From Desulfarculus baarsii DSM 2075 (GTDB lineage Bacteria; Desulfobacterota; Desulfarculia; Desulfarculales; Desulfarculaceae), in contig NC_014365.1 in NCBI RefSeq assembly GCF_000143965.1, positions 3,561,501-3,625,500 of the forward strand: DNA of 64,000 nt, written 5' to 3'. The notes beneath the pieces were generated by a model. That model saw only the letters and a list, made by a program, of their open reading frames with translations. It did no database searches and was not told the origin of the DNA. Of this stretch, positions 7,847 through 18,915 are shown piece after piece. Numbering within the stretch: the stretch's first letter is position 1; each line of letters begins with the position of its first letter. Both the position numbers and the translations under genes were made by a program.

Positions 7847-9571
7847 ATGCCCAAGATGACCCCTTCCGAGGCGCTGGTGGAAACCCTGGTCGCCGAAGGC
7901 GTGCAGAACGTCTTCGGCATCGTGGGCAGCGCCTTCATGGACGCCCTGGACCTGTTCCCGGCGGCGGGCATCCGCTTCATTCCCGTGGCCCACGAGCAGG
8001 CCGCCGCCCACGCCGCCGACGGCCTGGCCCGGGTCAGCGGCCGGCCCCAGGCCTGCATCGCCCAGAACGGCCCCGGCGCGGCCAACTTCGTTTCGGCGAT
8101 GGTGGCGGCCTATTGGGCCCACTCGCCGGTGGTGGCCATCACCCCCGAGACCGGGACCATGGGCATCGGCACGGGCGGCTTTCAAGAGCTGGACCAGATG
8201 GCCATGTTCGAGAAACAGACCGTCTATCAGGTGCGGGTCAACCAGCCCCAGCGCATGGCCGAGTTGGCCCGGCGCTGCTTCTACATGGCCAAAAACTTGA
8301 ATGGCCCCACCCAGCTCAACATCCCCCGCGACTTTTTCTACGGCCTGTGCCACGACGAGATCTATCCCACCGCCCGCGTCAGCCGGGGCCTGGGCTCGGT
8401 GCAAAGCCTGCGAGAGGCCGCCCGCCTGCTGGCCGAGGCCAAGTTCCCGGTGATTTTGGCCGGCGGCGGCGTCAGCCAGGCCGACGCGGTCGAGGAGCTG
8501 ACGGCCCTGGCCGAATATCTCAGCGCGCCGGTGGTCAACAGCTATCTGCACAACGACACCTTCCCGGCCGAGCACGCCCTGGCCGCCGGGCCCATCGGCT
8601 ATTGCGGCTCCAAGGCGGCCATGCGCCTGATCGCCAAGGCCGACGTGGTCCTGGCCCTGGGCAGCCGCCTGGGGCCCTTTGGCACGCTGCCGCAATACGA
8701 TATCGACTATTGGCCCAAGACGGCCAAGATCATCCAGGTGGACGTCAACATCGAGGTGCTGGGCCTGAGCAAGCGGGTCGACGTGGCCTCCTGCGCCGAC
8801 GTCAAGGAATACACGCCGGCCCTGCTGGCGGCCGTCAAGGAGCTGCGGCCCGGCCTGGCCGCCGACGCCGCGCGCCTGGCCGACGTGGCCCGCGAAAAGC
8901 AGATCTGGGCCGACGAACTGGCCCAGTGGAGCGCCTCCAACGAAAAGCCCATGCACCCCCGGCGTTTTCTGAGCGAGCTGAGCCAAGCCATCCCAGCCGG
9001 TTCGATCATCGCCACCGATATCGGCAACAACTCCTCGATGTGCAACGCCTATTTCCGCTTCAACGGCCCGCGCCAGCACATCTCGGCCCTGAGCTGGGGC
9101 AACTGCGGCTTTGCCTACGGCGCGGCCATGGGCGCCAAGATCGGCGCGCCCGAGCGCCCGGTGTTCTGCTTCCAGGGTGACGGGGCCTACGGCATCAGCG
9201 GCATCCAGGAAGTCATGACCGCCGTGCGCGAGGATATTCCGGTCATCGCCGTGGTGGCCAACAATTTTGAATGGGGCGCCGAGAAGAAAAATCAGATAGA
9301 TTATTACGAAAGTCGTTTTGTCGGGGCCAACCTGCCCGCCAACCCGGACTACGCCGCGCTGGCCGAGGTGATGGGGGCCAAGGGCTACGTGGTCGAGGCG
9401 CCCGATCAGGTCGGCGACGTGGTGCGCGAGGCCGTGGCCTCGGGTAGGCCCTGCGTGATCAACGCCAAGATCGAGGGCGGCGCGCGGGTGTTGGCCGAGC
9501 CCTTCCGCCGCGACGCCCTGAAAATGCCCGAGCGGCATCTGGAAAAATACGCCCACTTGCGGGCCAAATAA
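7847..9571 (+). CDS. xsc: ThDP-dependent enzyme, sulfoacetaldehyde acetyltransferase-like
   Basis: 574 residues, acetolactate-synthase fold. N-domain FGIVGSAFMDALDLFPAAGI, HEQAAAHAADGLAR with the ThDP-activating Glu, IAQNGPGAANFV and GGFQELDQMAMF follow the Xsc pattern rather than acetolactate synthase; C-domain has the ThDP motif GDGAYGISGIQEV...NNFEWGAEK. Xsc converts sulfoacetaldehyde plus phosphate to acetyl phosphate and sulfite, the last carbon step of taurine/isethionate/sulfoacetate use. ATG at 7847 is preceded by AGGAGG with ideal spacing; an in-frame upstream GTG is less likely. No phosphotransacetylase or sulfonate transporter is adjacent, so the exact substrate needs testing; related oxalyl/glyoxylate-type enzymes are the alternative. 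Confidence 0.75.
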   Translation: MPKMTPSEALVETLVAEGVQNVFGIVGSAFMDALDLFPAAGIRFIPVAHEQAAAHAADGLARVSGRPQACIAQNGPGAANFVSAMVAAYWAHSPVVAITPETGTMGIGTGGFQELDQMAMFEKQTVYQVRVNQPQRMAELARRCFYMAKNLNGPTQLNIPRDFFYGLCHDEIYPTARVSRGLGSVQSLREAARLLAEAKFPVILAGGGVSQADAVEELTALAEYLSAPVVNSYLHNDTFPAEHALAAGPIGYCGSKAAMRLIAKADVVLALGSRLGPFGTLPQYDIDYWPKTAKIIQVDVNIEVLGLSKRVDVASCADVKEYTPALLAAVKELRPGLAADAARLADVAREKQIWADELAQWSASNEKPMHPRRFLSELSQAIPAGSIIATDIGNNSSMCNAYFRFNGPRQHISALSWGNCGFAYGAAMGAKIGAPERPVFCFQGDGAYGISGIQEVMTAVREDIPVIAVVANNFEWGAEKKNQIDYYESRFVGANLPANPDYAALAEVMGAKGYVVEAPDQVGDVVREAVASGRPCVINAKIEGGARVLAEPFRRDALKMPERHLEKYAHLRAK

Positions 9572-9587
9572 GCTTATCGACCCCTCT

Positions 9588-9625
9588 GTTCGCGCCCGGC
9601 CCCGCCTGCCTGGCCGGGCGCGAAC
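9588..9625 (+). terminator. Strong hairpin after xsc
   Basis: A perfect 14-bp inverted repeat (9588-9601 with 9612-9625) around a 10-nt loop, 16 bp after the xsc stop. There is no T-tract after it, so it may be a Rho-independent terminator lacking U's, an mRNA-end stabiliser, or a partial attenuator that lowers expression of the downstream ferredoxin-nitroreductase gene. Confidence 0.5.
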
Positions 9626-9650
9626 AACCTCCAAGCGGGAAAGGCGGGCC

Positions 9651-10565
9651 GTGGACCGGCAAATCAGCACCGTTATCGACGCGCAAAAGTGCATCGGCTG
9701 CGGCCGTTGCGTGGTCACCTGCCCGGCCCAGGCCTTCACCCTGGCCGCCGGCAAAAGCGTGGTCAGCGGCCAGCGCTGCATCCTTTGCGGCCACTGCCTG
9801 GCCGTCTGCCCCACGGGCGCGGTGGGCGTGCCGGCCATGGGGCCGGGGGCCGGCGCGGTGAGCATGCGCGGCTTTGCCCTGGACCGCTCCAGCCTGGCCC
9901 CCGGCGATTTCGACGCGGCCCACCTGGCCCGGCTGATGGGCTCACGGCGCTCGTGCCGCGATTTCGCGCCCCAGCCAGTGGACCGGCGCCTGCTGGAGGA
10001 TCTGGCCGCCTTTGGTCGCCTGGCCCCCTCGGCCAGCAACTATCAGCCCTGGGCCTTCACGCTGCTGGCCACCAGGCCGGCGGTGGAACGGCTCGTCGAC
10101 GAAGTGGCCACGGCCTTCGCCGCCGTCAATCGCCTGGCCCAAAACCCGGCCGCCCGTGCGGTCATGGCCTTGCTGGGCCGTCGTCAGTTGGCCGACTATC
10201 GCCGCGATTATCTGGAATCGATGATCTTGCGGGTGGGCCTGTGGCGCGGCCGGCGGGTGGACCGCTTTTTCTATGGCGCGCCGGCGGCCATGATCATCAG
10301 CGCCGCCGACGAAGGCGGCATGCCCGCCGCCGACTGCCTGCTGGCCGGCCAGAACGTCATGCTGGCCGCCCACGCCCTGGGCCTGGGCTCGTGCTTCATC
10401 GGCTTTGCCGTCAGCGCCCTGGCCCGTCGGCCCAGGGCCAAGGCCGTGCTGGGCCTGCCCGCCGCCGAGACGGCCCACGTTGTCTTGGCCCTGGGTTATT
10501 GCCGCGAAAGGTTCATCAGCCAGGCCGGCCGCCTGAGCCGACCCGTGCGTTGGGTCGAGGGCTGA
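9651..10565 (+). CDS. Ferredoxin-nitroreductase fusion oxidoreductase
   Basis: 304 residues. Residues 1-65 hold two 4Fe-4S motifs (CIGCGRCVVTCP and CILCGHCLAVCP) of bacterial ferredoxin type; residues about 90-300 form an FMN-binding nitroreductase domain (SRRSCRDFAPQPV, APSASNYQPWAF, then ADCLLAGQNVMLAAHALGLGSCFIGF). Such fusions are common in anaerobes and are thought to pass electrons from ferredoxin clusters to FMN; the substrate is unknown. GTG start at 9651. It lies 79 bp after xsc with a hairpin between, so co-transcription is possible. Confidence 0.85.
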   Translation: MDRQISTVIDAQKCIGCGRCVVTCPAQAFTLAAGKSVVSGQRCILCGHCLAVCPTGAVGVPAMGPGAGAVSMRGFALDRSSLAPGDFDAAHLARLMGSRRSCRDFAPQPVDRRLLEDLAAFGRLAPSASNYQPWAFTLLATRPAVERLVDEVATAFAAVNRLAQNPAARAVMALLGRRQLADYRRDYLESMILRVGLWRGRRVDRFFYGAPAAMIISAADEGGMPAADCLLAGQNVMLAAHALGLGSCFIGFAVSALARRPRAKAVLGLPAAETAHVVLALGYCRERFISQAGRLSRPVRWVEG

Positions 10566-10763
10566 GCCGCGCGGGCCGAAAAAGCCGTTTCTAAATCCTT
10601 CCCCGGACGCTTATGATTGAAGATGTGGCCCGTTGCTCGGCGCGGGGCGGTGGCGCTTGCATTTTTCGGGCCGCCCGCCCTGGCCAAGGCGGGGGGCAGT
10701 GCTTATGTTAACTGAACATTTGGCCATTGGGCCGTCGACGCATACGCCCACGGGGGAGTTAGA

Positions 10764-11144
10764 GTGAGACTACGCCAGATTCTCCAAGGCTTGGATCAGC
10801 AGGACCAGTCCGACCACGGCGGCTGGACCCCGGCGGTGGACATCTACGAAACCGATACGGAAGTGGTGCTGGTGGTCGAGGCCGCCGGCGTTTCGGTGGA
10901 TAACTTCAAGGTCATCGTCGACGGCGAGGTGGTGCGCGTCTACGGCACGCGGCAAGCCACTTGCTCCGAGCCCGGCGCCAAGTTCCACCGCATGGAGATC
11001 CACTCCGGGGCCTTTGTGCGCTCGTTTCGCATCAAGGTGCCGTTTTTGGCCGACGGCGTCAGGGCCAAGGCCGACGACGGCATCCTGCGCGTACGCCTGC
11101 CCAAAGCGCCCTTGTGCCACAAAGTCATCGTGGACATGGCCTGA
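10764..11144 (+). CDS. Small heat-shock protein, Hsp20/alpha-crystallin family
   Basis: 126 residues. Alpha-crystallin core from WTPAVDIYETDTEVVLVVEAAGV to the closing DGILRVRLPKA, the position of the family's A-x-x-x-N-G-V-L motif. ATP-independent holdase chaperone for unfolding proteins in the cytoplasm. GTG start at 10764 after GGGGGAG. The lon protease gene begins 27 bp downstream, so the two proteostasis genes probably form one heat-inducible unit; no sigma-32 or CIRCE site could be recognised in the 198 bp upstream. Confidence 0.88.
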   Translation: MRLRQILQGLDQQDQSDHGGWTPAVDIYETDTEVVLVVEAAGVSVDNFKVIVDGEVVRVYGTRQATCSEPGAKFHRMEIHSGAFVRSFRIKVPFLADGVRAKADDGILRVRLPKAPLCHKVIVDMA

Positions 11145-11171
11145 TTTACCCGCGACCTACGGAAGGCTGTC

Positions 11172-13608
<2,437 letters not shown>

Positions 13609-13610
<2 letters not shown>

Positions 13611-13820
13611 GGCCGCTGCACGGTGAAACATAACAAATGTTGTAAAAACAGATGGTAACCTGTGAAACATGAATTTCACCGTGCGGCGGCCGAAGCGCGC
13701 CATGGACGGCGCGCCAAATCGCGAGCCTGATTAGGCTAGCGATTTGCGAGGCTTGGCAAAACCGCGCTTTTGCCAAGCCGATGCTGCACGGGGCAGGACG
13801 CCCCCGTGCGGCGCTCTCAA
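13609..13820 (+). repeat. 212-bp structured dispersed repeat, copy 1
   Basis: Nearly identical to 26977-27188 (about a dozen differences and no indels by eye). Contains a series of inverted repeats: a long outer stem (GCACGGTGAAA pairing with TTTCACCGTGC), GCGCGCC/GGCGCGC around the hexamer ATGGAC, AAATCGC...GCGATTT with inner AGCCT/AGGCT, a perfect 12-bp stem ending GGCAAAA/TTTTGCC, and CACGGGG/CCCCGTG. Lies between convergent lon and cysC. No transposase-like ORF; it could be a mobile miniature element or act as an RNA. Confidence 0.85.
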
Positions 13821-13840
13821 GTAGAGGCCGCAAGCCCCTC

Positions 13841-13884
13841 AAAAAAGATCGGCCGCCCTTTTCCGCGTGGGAAGAGGGCGGCCG
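13841..13884 (-). terminator. Rho-independent terminator of the cysC operon
   Basis: On the minus strand a 10-bp GC-rich stem (13875-13884 with 13850-13859, AGGGCGGCCG on the plus right arm) and 15-nt loop is followed by a T-rich run (plus-strand AAAAAAGA at 13841-13848). It lies 28 bp past the cysC stop. Confidence 0.8.
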
Positions 13885-13912
13885 CTTGACTTTGGGCGAG
13901 GCGCCCCGGCGG

Positions 13913-14530
13913 CTAGAGGTAGCCCAGGTCGGCCAGGCGACGCCGGATCAGGGCCTCCTGCTCGGGGGTGTAGGCCGCCTCTTGCCCGGCCGGCGCGGCC
14001 GTGGCCAACAAGCCGGCGCGCAGCAGATACTCCAGCACCTGGGCCAGGCTATCCTGGGGGCTCTGGCGGTCGGTGCGGCAGTGGACCTCCGGATCCAGGG
14101 GCGGCTCGTAGGGGTCGTCAACGCCGGTGACGCCCTTGAGCTGGCCGGCCAGGGCCTTGGCGTAGATGCCCTTGTAGTCGCGGTTGATCAGCTGCTCCAG
14201 GGGGCAGTCCATGAACACCTCGACGTAGTCGGCCAGGCGGCGGCGCACTTCCTGGCGATCGGCGGCGTAGGGGGCGATCTGGGCCACCAGGCAGCAGACG
14301 CCGTGATCGTTTAACAGCGAGGCCACGTAGGCCGTGCGCAGGTTGTTGGCCCGGCGGTCCTGGCGGCTGAAGCCCAGGTCGGCGCAGAGGACTTTGCGCA
14401 CCTCGTCGCCGTCGAGCACCTGGACCTGACGGCCCAGTTCACGCAGGGCCTGGGCCAGCAGCCCGGCCAGAGTGGTCTTGCCCGAACGCGGCGGCCCGGT
14501 CAGCCAGACGGTGAAGCCTTTTTCGGTCAT
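13913..14530 (-). CDS. cysC: Adenylylsulfate kinase with C-terminal tail
   Basis: 205 residues. APS kinase makes PAPS from APS and ATP. Seen: Walker A GPPRSGKTTLA, DGDEVRKVL, the lid region FSRQDRRANNLR, and DCPLEQLINRDYKGIYAKA. After the kinase core (about 175 residues) comes an extra tail ending RRRLADLGYL, of a type more often seen at the C-terminus of alkaline-phosphatase-superfamily proteins (my recollection of the pattern, not checked). ATG at 14530 overlaps the stop of the upstream hydrolase gene by 4 bp. No ATP sulfurylase gene is adjacent, so PAPS here may serve sulfation rather than assimilation. Confidence 0.92.
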   Translation of the reverse strand: MTEKGFTVWLTGPPRSGKTTLAGLLAQALRELGRQVQVLDGDEVRKVLCADLGFSRQDRRANNLRTAYVASLLNDHGVCCLVAQIAPYAADRQEVRRRLADYVEVFMDCPLEQLINRDYKGIYAKALAGQLKGVTGVDDPYEPPLDPEVHCRTDRQSPQDSLAQVLEYLLRAGLLATAAPAGQEAAYTPEQEALIRRRLADLGYL

Positions 14531-15882
14531 AGCAATACGCGCCCATCCATGCTCTGTGGCGCGGCGATGTTCATGATTTTGAGTATCGTCGGCGTCACGT
14601 CGATGATCGAGAAGGTGTTGTGGGCCGGCAGGGCGGCGGCGCTTTGGATGAACAAGAAGGCGTCGTCGTAGGTGTGCACGCCGCCCAGATCGGGCGGGCG
14701 CACCACGGCCGGGGCCGAAAGGTTGGCCTTGAGGTCGAAGCCGGCGGCCGGGGCGATGATCAGGTCGGCGGCGCGGCTGGTGTGCGGGCCGCTGTAGATC
14801 TCCTCGCGGCGCAGCACCGCCTCCACCACGGGTTGGCCGGTTTCGGGGTGGCAAAGGGCGGCCAGGCGGTGGATCAGTTCGTCGCGCAGGTCTTCGTAGG
14901 CCTTGCCGGCGTTGACGCGGCCCCGCTCCTCGCGGCCTTCGAGGTTGATGTAGATGCGCCCCGGCACCAGGCTGTAGGCCCGGCTGTCGGGGTGCATGTT
15001 TTTCAGCTCCTTGCGGCCGCGGCCAAAGAGCAGGTAGCCGTTTTCCTCCAGCCAGCGGTTGACGAAAACATTGCCCTTGGCCCTGGTGAAGCCGTGCTCG
15101 CTGAGGATCATCAGCCGGCAGCCCGGCGGCAGGTGCTCGGTCAACTCGCCGATGTAGGAGTCGAGCCGACGATAGAAGTTCTCGAAGCCGGCCGCGCCGG
15201 GCGCGTTGTCTTCCCAACTGCCCCAATGAAAGTGGTTGACCCGGTCGCTGCCCATGACGTGCAGGTGGAAAAAATCCCACGATTGCGAATGGATCAGTTG
15301 GAATGCCGCCTTGAAGCGACGGGCCATGGTGTCTTGCAGATCGGCCAGGTAGGCGTTCTGGTCGTGGCCGGCCAAGGCGCTCTCGGCCTCGATGCGATAA
15401 TCCAGCTCCAGCAACTGGGGCGTCAACTCGGGCGGATAGGTGGCGCTGGCCAGATCGGGGCTGAGAAAGCAGGCCACCATGAAGCCGTTGACCTGGCGCG
15501 GCGGGTAGGTCAAGGGCACGTTGATCACGCCCACTTCCTTGCCCGTGCGGCCGATCAGCTCCCAAAGCGTTGGGGCCTTCAGGTCGCGGGCGGTGGGCAC
15601 CCAGGTGGCGAAGGGGCTGGGCACGCGGTCGACAAAGCCGAAAATACCGTGCTTGCCAGGATTTACTCCGGTGGCGTAGGAGGCCCAAGCCACCGAACTG
15701 ACCGTGGGCAATACGGAGTTCATCCGACCCATGGCCCCGCTGGCCGTCACCGCCGCCAGGTTGGGCATGAGCATGCGCCCGCTGGGTTCGGCCAGGAAAG
15801 AATGGGGCAGGCCGTCGATGCTCAGAACGAACAGCCGCTCGCGGATTTTTTCCCGCTTGAGGAATTTTTTGAATATGCCCAC
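14527..15882 (-). CDS. Alkaline-phosphatase-superfamily hydrolase (type I phosphodiesterase-like) coupled to cysC
   Basis: 451 residues. LSIDGLPHSF gives the first metal Asp, TVSSVAWASYATGVNPGKHGIFGF the nucleophile and HGI signature, then GSDRVNHFHWG and LSEHGFTRAKG the other metal ligands, and GGVHTYDDAFLF a late His. Same family as the 2164-3528 product. Translationally coupled to cysC (ATGA overlap), which suggests a nucleotide-sulfate, PAP/PAPS or sulfated/phosphorylated glycan substrate; this is inference. No signal peptide. Starts with ATG at 15882 preceded by a purine-rich stretch. Confidence 0.8.
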   Translation of the reverse strand: MGIFKKFLKREKIRERLFVLSIDGLPHSFLAEPSGRMLMPNLAAVTASGAMGRMNSVLPTVSSVAWASYATGVNPGKHGIFGFVDRVPSPFATWVPTARDLKAPTLWELIGRTGKEVGVINVPLTYPPRQVNGFMVACFLSPDLASATYPPELTPQLLELDYRIEAESALAGHDQNAYLADLQDTMARRFKAAFQLIHSQSWDFFHLHVMGSDRVNHFHWGSWEDNAPGAAGFENFYRRLDSYIGELTEHLPPGCRLMILSEHGFTRAKGNVFVNRWLEENGYLLFGRGRKELKNMHPDSRAYSLVPGRIYINLEGREERGRVNAGKAYEDLRDELIHRLAALCHPETGQPVVEAVLRREEIYSGPHTSRAADLIIAPAAGFDLKANLSAPAVVRPPDLGGVHTYDDAFLFIQSAAALPAHNTFSIIDVTPTILKIMNIAAPQSMDGRVLL

Positions 15883-15926
15883 CTAACCCCCTTGATCCAA
15901 TGACATTTCGTCTGCCAAAGACTAAC

Positions 15927-15943
15927 CTTGACCCGTTGTCAAG
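15927..15943. promoter_or_regulatory. Short palindrome between divergent genes
   Basis: CTTGAC (15927-15932) and GTCAAG (15938-15943) flank a 5-bp centre, between the divergently read hydrolase-cysC operon and the cheX-like gene. It could be an operator for either. No convincing -10 was found next to it, so this is a weak call. Confidence 0.3.
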
Positions 15944-16098
15944 TCAAGTGGCTTTGGCTGGCGGCGGTGCTTTGCCATCCTGCCCGCCCACCCTTTCACA
16001 AGGTATTTTTTTGGTTTTCTTGTCGCCACTAATATTGTAACATCGTTTAACATTCTGATTGACAAGGCAAATCCGGCCCGTCGCCGAGGGAAAACGCC

Positions 16099-16569
16099 GT
16101 GGATCAACGTTTCATCGAGGCATTCAAATCGTCGGCCGCCAGCGTCCTGGGCTCCATGGCCTTCACCCAGGCCACGGCCGGCGTCCACTACGTCAAACAG
16201 GACGAGCAATCCACCGGAGACGTTTCGGCCATCGTCGGCCTGACCGGCCAGTGGGAAGGCTCGCTGTCGGTCTCCTTCGCCGAGGCCTGCATCTGTGGCG
16301 TCGTCGGCAACATGTTCGGCGAGGAGATCCCGGCCATCAACGACGAGGTCGAGGACGCCGTGGGCGAGCTGACCAACATCATCAGCGGCGACGCCAGGCG
16401 GCGCATCGCCGAACTGGGCGTGATCATCGAGGGCGCGGTGCCCCTGGTCGTGGCCGGCAAGGGCCACCGCGTGCGCCACATGACCAGCGCGCCGATCTGG
16501 GCCATCCCCTTCGAAACGCCGGTGGGCGGTTTCGTTATCGAGCTGTGCCTGACGCCCGCCGCCCTCTAG
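16099..16569 (+). CDS. cheX: CheX-like chemotaxis phosphatase
   Basis: 156 residues of the CheC/CheX family, which dephosphorylate CheY-P. The signature DEVEDAVGELTNIISGDAR contains the E-x-x-N catalytic pattern of CheX; flanking VGLTGQWEGSLSVSF and the C-terminal strand PVGGFVIELCL fit the fold. GTG start at 16099 with GAGGG upstream. It stands alone, with no other che genes nearby; the MCP at 60-62 kb is the only other chemotaxis gene in the window. A stand-alone CheX-like regulator of another response regulator is also possible. Confidence 0.75.
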   Translation: MDQRFIEAFKSSAASVLGSMAFTQATAGVHYVKQDEQSTGDVSAIVGLTGQWEGSLSVSFAEACICGVVGNMFGEEIPAINDEVEDAVGELTNIISGDARRRIAELGVIIEGAVPLVVAGKGHRVRHMTSAPIWAIPFETPVGGFVIELCLTPAAL

Positions 16570-16594
16570 GCCAGGCCTTTGCGCCCAAACAAAA

Positions 16595-16631
16595 CCCCCG
16601 GAGGCCAGCGGCGCTCCGGGGGGTTGCTTTT
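16595..16631. terminator. Bidirectional terminator between cheX-like gene and oxidoreductase
   Basis: 9-bp stem CCCCCGGAG (16595-16603) with CTCCGGGGG (16614-16622), followed by GTTGCTTTT on the plus strand and preceded by AAAC-rich sequence that gives T's on the minus strand. It lies between two convergent genes. Confidence 0.8.
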
Positions 16632-16648
16632 CGGATCGTGGCCGGCGG

Positions 16649-18655
16649 CTAGAGCTCGGCGGCCAGCTTGTAGCCCTGGGCAATGGCGTCAAGGACGGTC
16701 AGGCCTCCGCCGGCGTCGCCAATGACGCTGACGTCAAGGCCCTTGGCCCGCAGCGGCTCCAGCAAATCGTTGACCGGCGCGGCCCCGGCGGCGACGATGA
16801 CCGTGTCGGCCTTGATGGCGATCTGGCCGTCGCTGGAGTCGAAGGTGACCTTGCCCGGCTCCACCGAGAGCACCTTGACCCCGGTGATGGGCTTGATCCC
16901 GAAGCGCTTGATCAGCAAATAGACGATCCAGGCCGTGGAGCGGCCCACGCCCTTGCCGATCTTGGGCAGCATCTCCAAAACCGTCACGTTGTGGCTGCCC
17001 GTGGTCAGCAACCTGTCGATGGCCTCGGGGCTTTCGCCACGGAACAGCGTCAGGTAGTAGGCCTGCTCCGGGGTCAGCGCGCCGCGCTTGGCCACGTTGA
17101 TCGCCGTCTCCAGGCCCACCGCGCCGCCGCCGATGACCACCACCTCGCGGCCGATCACCGGGGCCTTGCCCTTGAGCACGTCCCAGGCGTGGACCACGCC
17201 CGGCCCGCTCAAGCCGGGGATGGGCGGCATCACCGGCCGCGCGCCGCTGGCCAGCACCACGTGGTCGGGCCCCAGGGCGGCGATGGAGTCGGCCTCGGCC
17301 CTCTGGCCCAGGCGCACATCCACGCCAAGCTCCTTGAGATAAGCCCCCTGCCAAGCCGGAATCGCCGCGAAATCGGGCTTTTCGGTCGAGCGCCAATACC
17401 AGGCGATCTGGCCGCCCAACGTATCGGCCGCCTCGAAGAGCGTGACCTTGTGGCCGCGCTCGGCCGCGGTGATCGCCGCCTGGGCCCCGGCCGCGCCACC
17501 GCCGACCACCACCACTTTTTTGGCCGCCGCCGCCGGGCCGGGCTTGCCCAAGGCCTCGTGACTGGCCCGGGGATTGACCATGCAGCCGATGGGGCCAAGG
17601 GTCATGATGGCGTCGAAACAACCCTGGTTGCAGGCCACGCAGCGCTTGATCAGATCGACGCGGCCGGCCTTGGCCTTGTTGGGCAGTTCGGGGTCGGCGA
17701 TCAGGGGCCGGCCCATGCAGATCAGATCGGCGTCGCCACGGGCCAAAATCTCCTCGGCCAGGCCGGGGCCGTGGATGCGGTTGCTGGAGGCCACCGGCAC
17801 GCTCACCGCCCGCTTGACGCCACGGGCCAGATAGGCGAAACCAGCCGCCGGCAGCTCGTGGGTCAACTGGGGCACCTTGGTCTCGTGCCAGCCGCCGGTG
17901 ACGTTGATCATGTCGGCCCCGGCGTCCTGACAGGCCTTGGCGAACAACGCCGCCTCCTCGTTGGTGTGGTTGCCGGGCACGAAGTCGTTGCCGGCCACGC
18001 GCACGCCCACGCAAAAATCAGGCCCCACGGCCGCGCGCGTCTTGCGCACCACCTCCAGGCCAAAACGCATGCGGTTTTCCAGCGAGCCGCCGTACTCATC
18101 GGTGCGTTTATTGATCGTCGGCGACAAAAATTGACAGATCAGATAGCCGGCCGAAGCCAGAATCTCGACCATGTCCATGCCCGCTTTTTGCGCCCGCAAC
18201 GCCGCCTGGACAAAGTCGTCCTGCACCTGGGCAATCTCCTCCAAGCTCATCTCGCGGGCGTCCTGCTTGGTGAACTTGGAAAAATGCGGCGAGGAGCTGA
18301 TGGACTGCTGGCCGATGGCGAAAGAATGGGCGTAAGCTCCGGCCATGTAAAGCTGCACGCCGGCCCTGGCCCCGCCATCCTGGATGGCCTTGGCCAGGCG
18401 GGTCAGGCCGGGGATGTCGTCGTCCTTGAGGATATTGACCATGAACGGGCCGCCCGAACGGTCGTTGATCACGCAGCCGCCGACGATGCACAGGCCCGCG
18501 CCGCCCTCGGCGCGCTCGCGGTAAAAGGCGACGAGTTGGTCGCTGACCGCGCCGTCGGGGGTGTAGTTCAGATGCATGGCCGGCATGACGATGCGGTTGG
18601 ACATCTGCATTTTGTTGATCGTGATGGGCTCAAACAGCAATGGATAGTTGCTCAT
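16649..18655 (-). CDS. NADH:flavin oxidoreductase, old yellow enzyme / 2,4-dienoyl-CoA reductase type
   Basis: 668 residues. N-terminal OYE-type TIM barrel ([22 protein letters not shown]), the 4Fe-4S cysteines [12 protein letters not shown]...GCMVNP, then a C-terminal FAD/NAD module with two dinucleotide motifs ([30 protein letters not shown]) and GDAGGG near the end. This is the FadH/BaiH/enoate reductase architecture, reducing alpha,beta-unsaturated acids or their CoA esters. ATG at 18655 has GGAG six bases upstream; in-frame codons further upstream lack a ribosome site. Stands alone; its substrate is not deducible. Confidence 0.88.
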   Translation of the reverse strand: MSNYPLLFEPITINKMQMSNRIVMPAMHLNYTPDGAVSDQLVAFYRERAEGGAGLCIVGGCVINDRSGGPFMVNILKDDDIPGLTRLAKAIQDGGARAGVQLYMAGAYAHSFAIGQQSISSSPHFSKFTKQDAREMSLEEIAQVQDDFVQAALRAQKAGMDMVEILASAGYLICQFLSPTINKRTDEYGGSLENRMRFGLEVVRKTRAAVGPDFCVGVRVAGNDFVPGNHTNEEAALFAKACQDAGADMINVTGGWHETKVPQLTHELPAAGFAYLARGVKRAVSVPVASSNRIHGPGLAEEILARGDADLICMGRPLIADPELPNKAKAGRVDLIKRCVACNQGCFDAIMTLGPIGCMVNPRASHEALGKPGPAAAAKKVVVVGGGAAGAQAAITAAERGHKVTLFEAADTLGGQIAWYWRSTEKPDFAAIPAWQGAYLKELGVDVRLGQRAEADSIAALGPDHVVLASGARPVMPPIPGLSGPGVVHAWDVLKGKAPVIGREVVVIGGGAVGLETAINVAKRGALTPEQAYYLTLFRGESPEAIDRLLTTGSHNVTVLEMLPKIGKGVGRSTAWIVYLLIKRFGIKPITGVKVLSVEPGKVTFDSSDGQIAIKADTVIVAAGAAPVNDLLEPLRAKGLDVSVIGDAGGGLTVLDAIAQGYKLAAEL

Positions 18656-18915
18656 GGCAGACTCCGGCGCTGAATTTTCGATTCGTGGGGATAATCCTTG
18701 ATACTTTATGCGCGGCCAGCCTTCAACCAAAAAGATTGCCCCTGCCATTTTCACGACGGGCCGAATCCGGGTCGGGCTGGAATATGGCCGGCCAAATCAG
18801 AGGGCTACGAAAAATCATCGCCATCAGCCCAGGCAAAAAATACTTTTCACACCCCGGCCGGCCGGTTCACAATGACCTCTATCGTCGCCCCCCCCCGACA
18901 AAAGGACAAACCGCC

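Noticed and set aside
7778-10039. Long open frame on the minus strand opposite xsc and the ferredoxin-nitroreductase
   Set aside because: High-GC shadow frame (Gly/Ala/His/Gln-rich, no recognisable motif) opposite two well-supported genes.
10566-10763. Heat-shock promoter or CIRCE element before the Hsp20-lon pair
   Set aside because: No match to CIRCE and only weak scattered similarity to sigma-32 boxes.
16060-16098. TTGACA at 16060 as promoter of the cheX-like gene
   Set aside because: A -10 at the correct distance is absent and would overlap the ribosome binding site.
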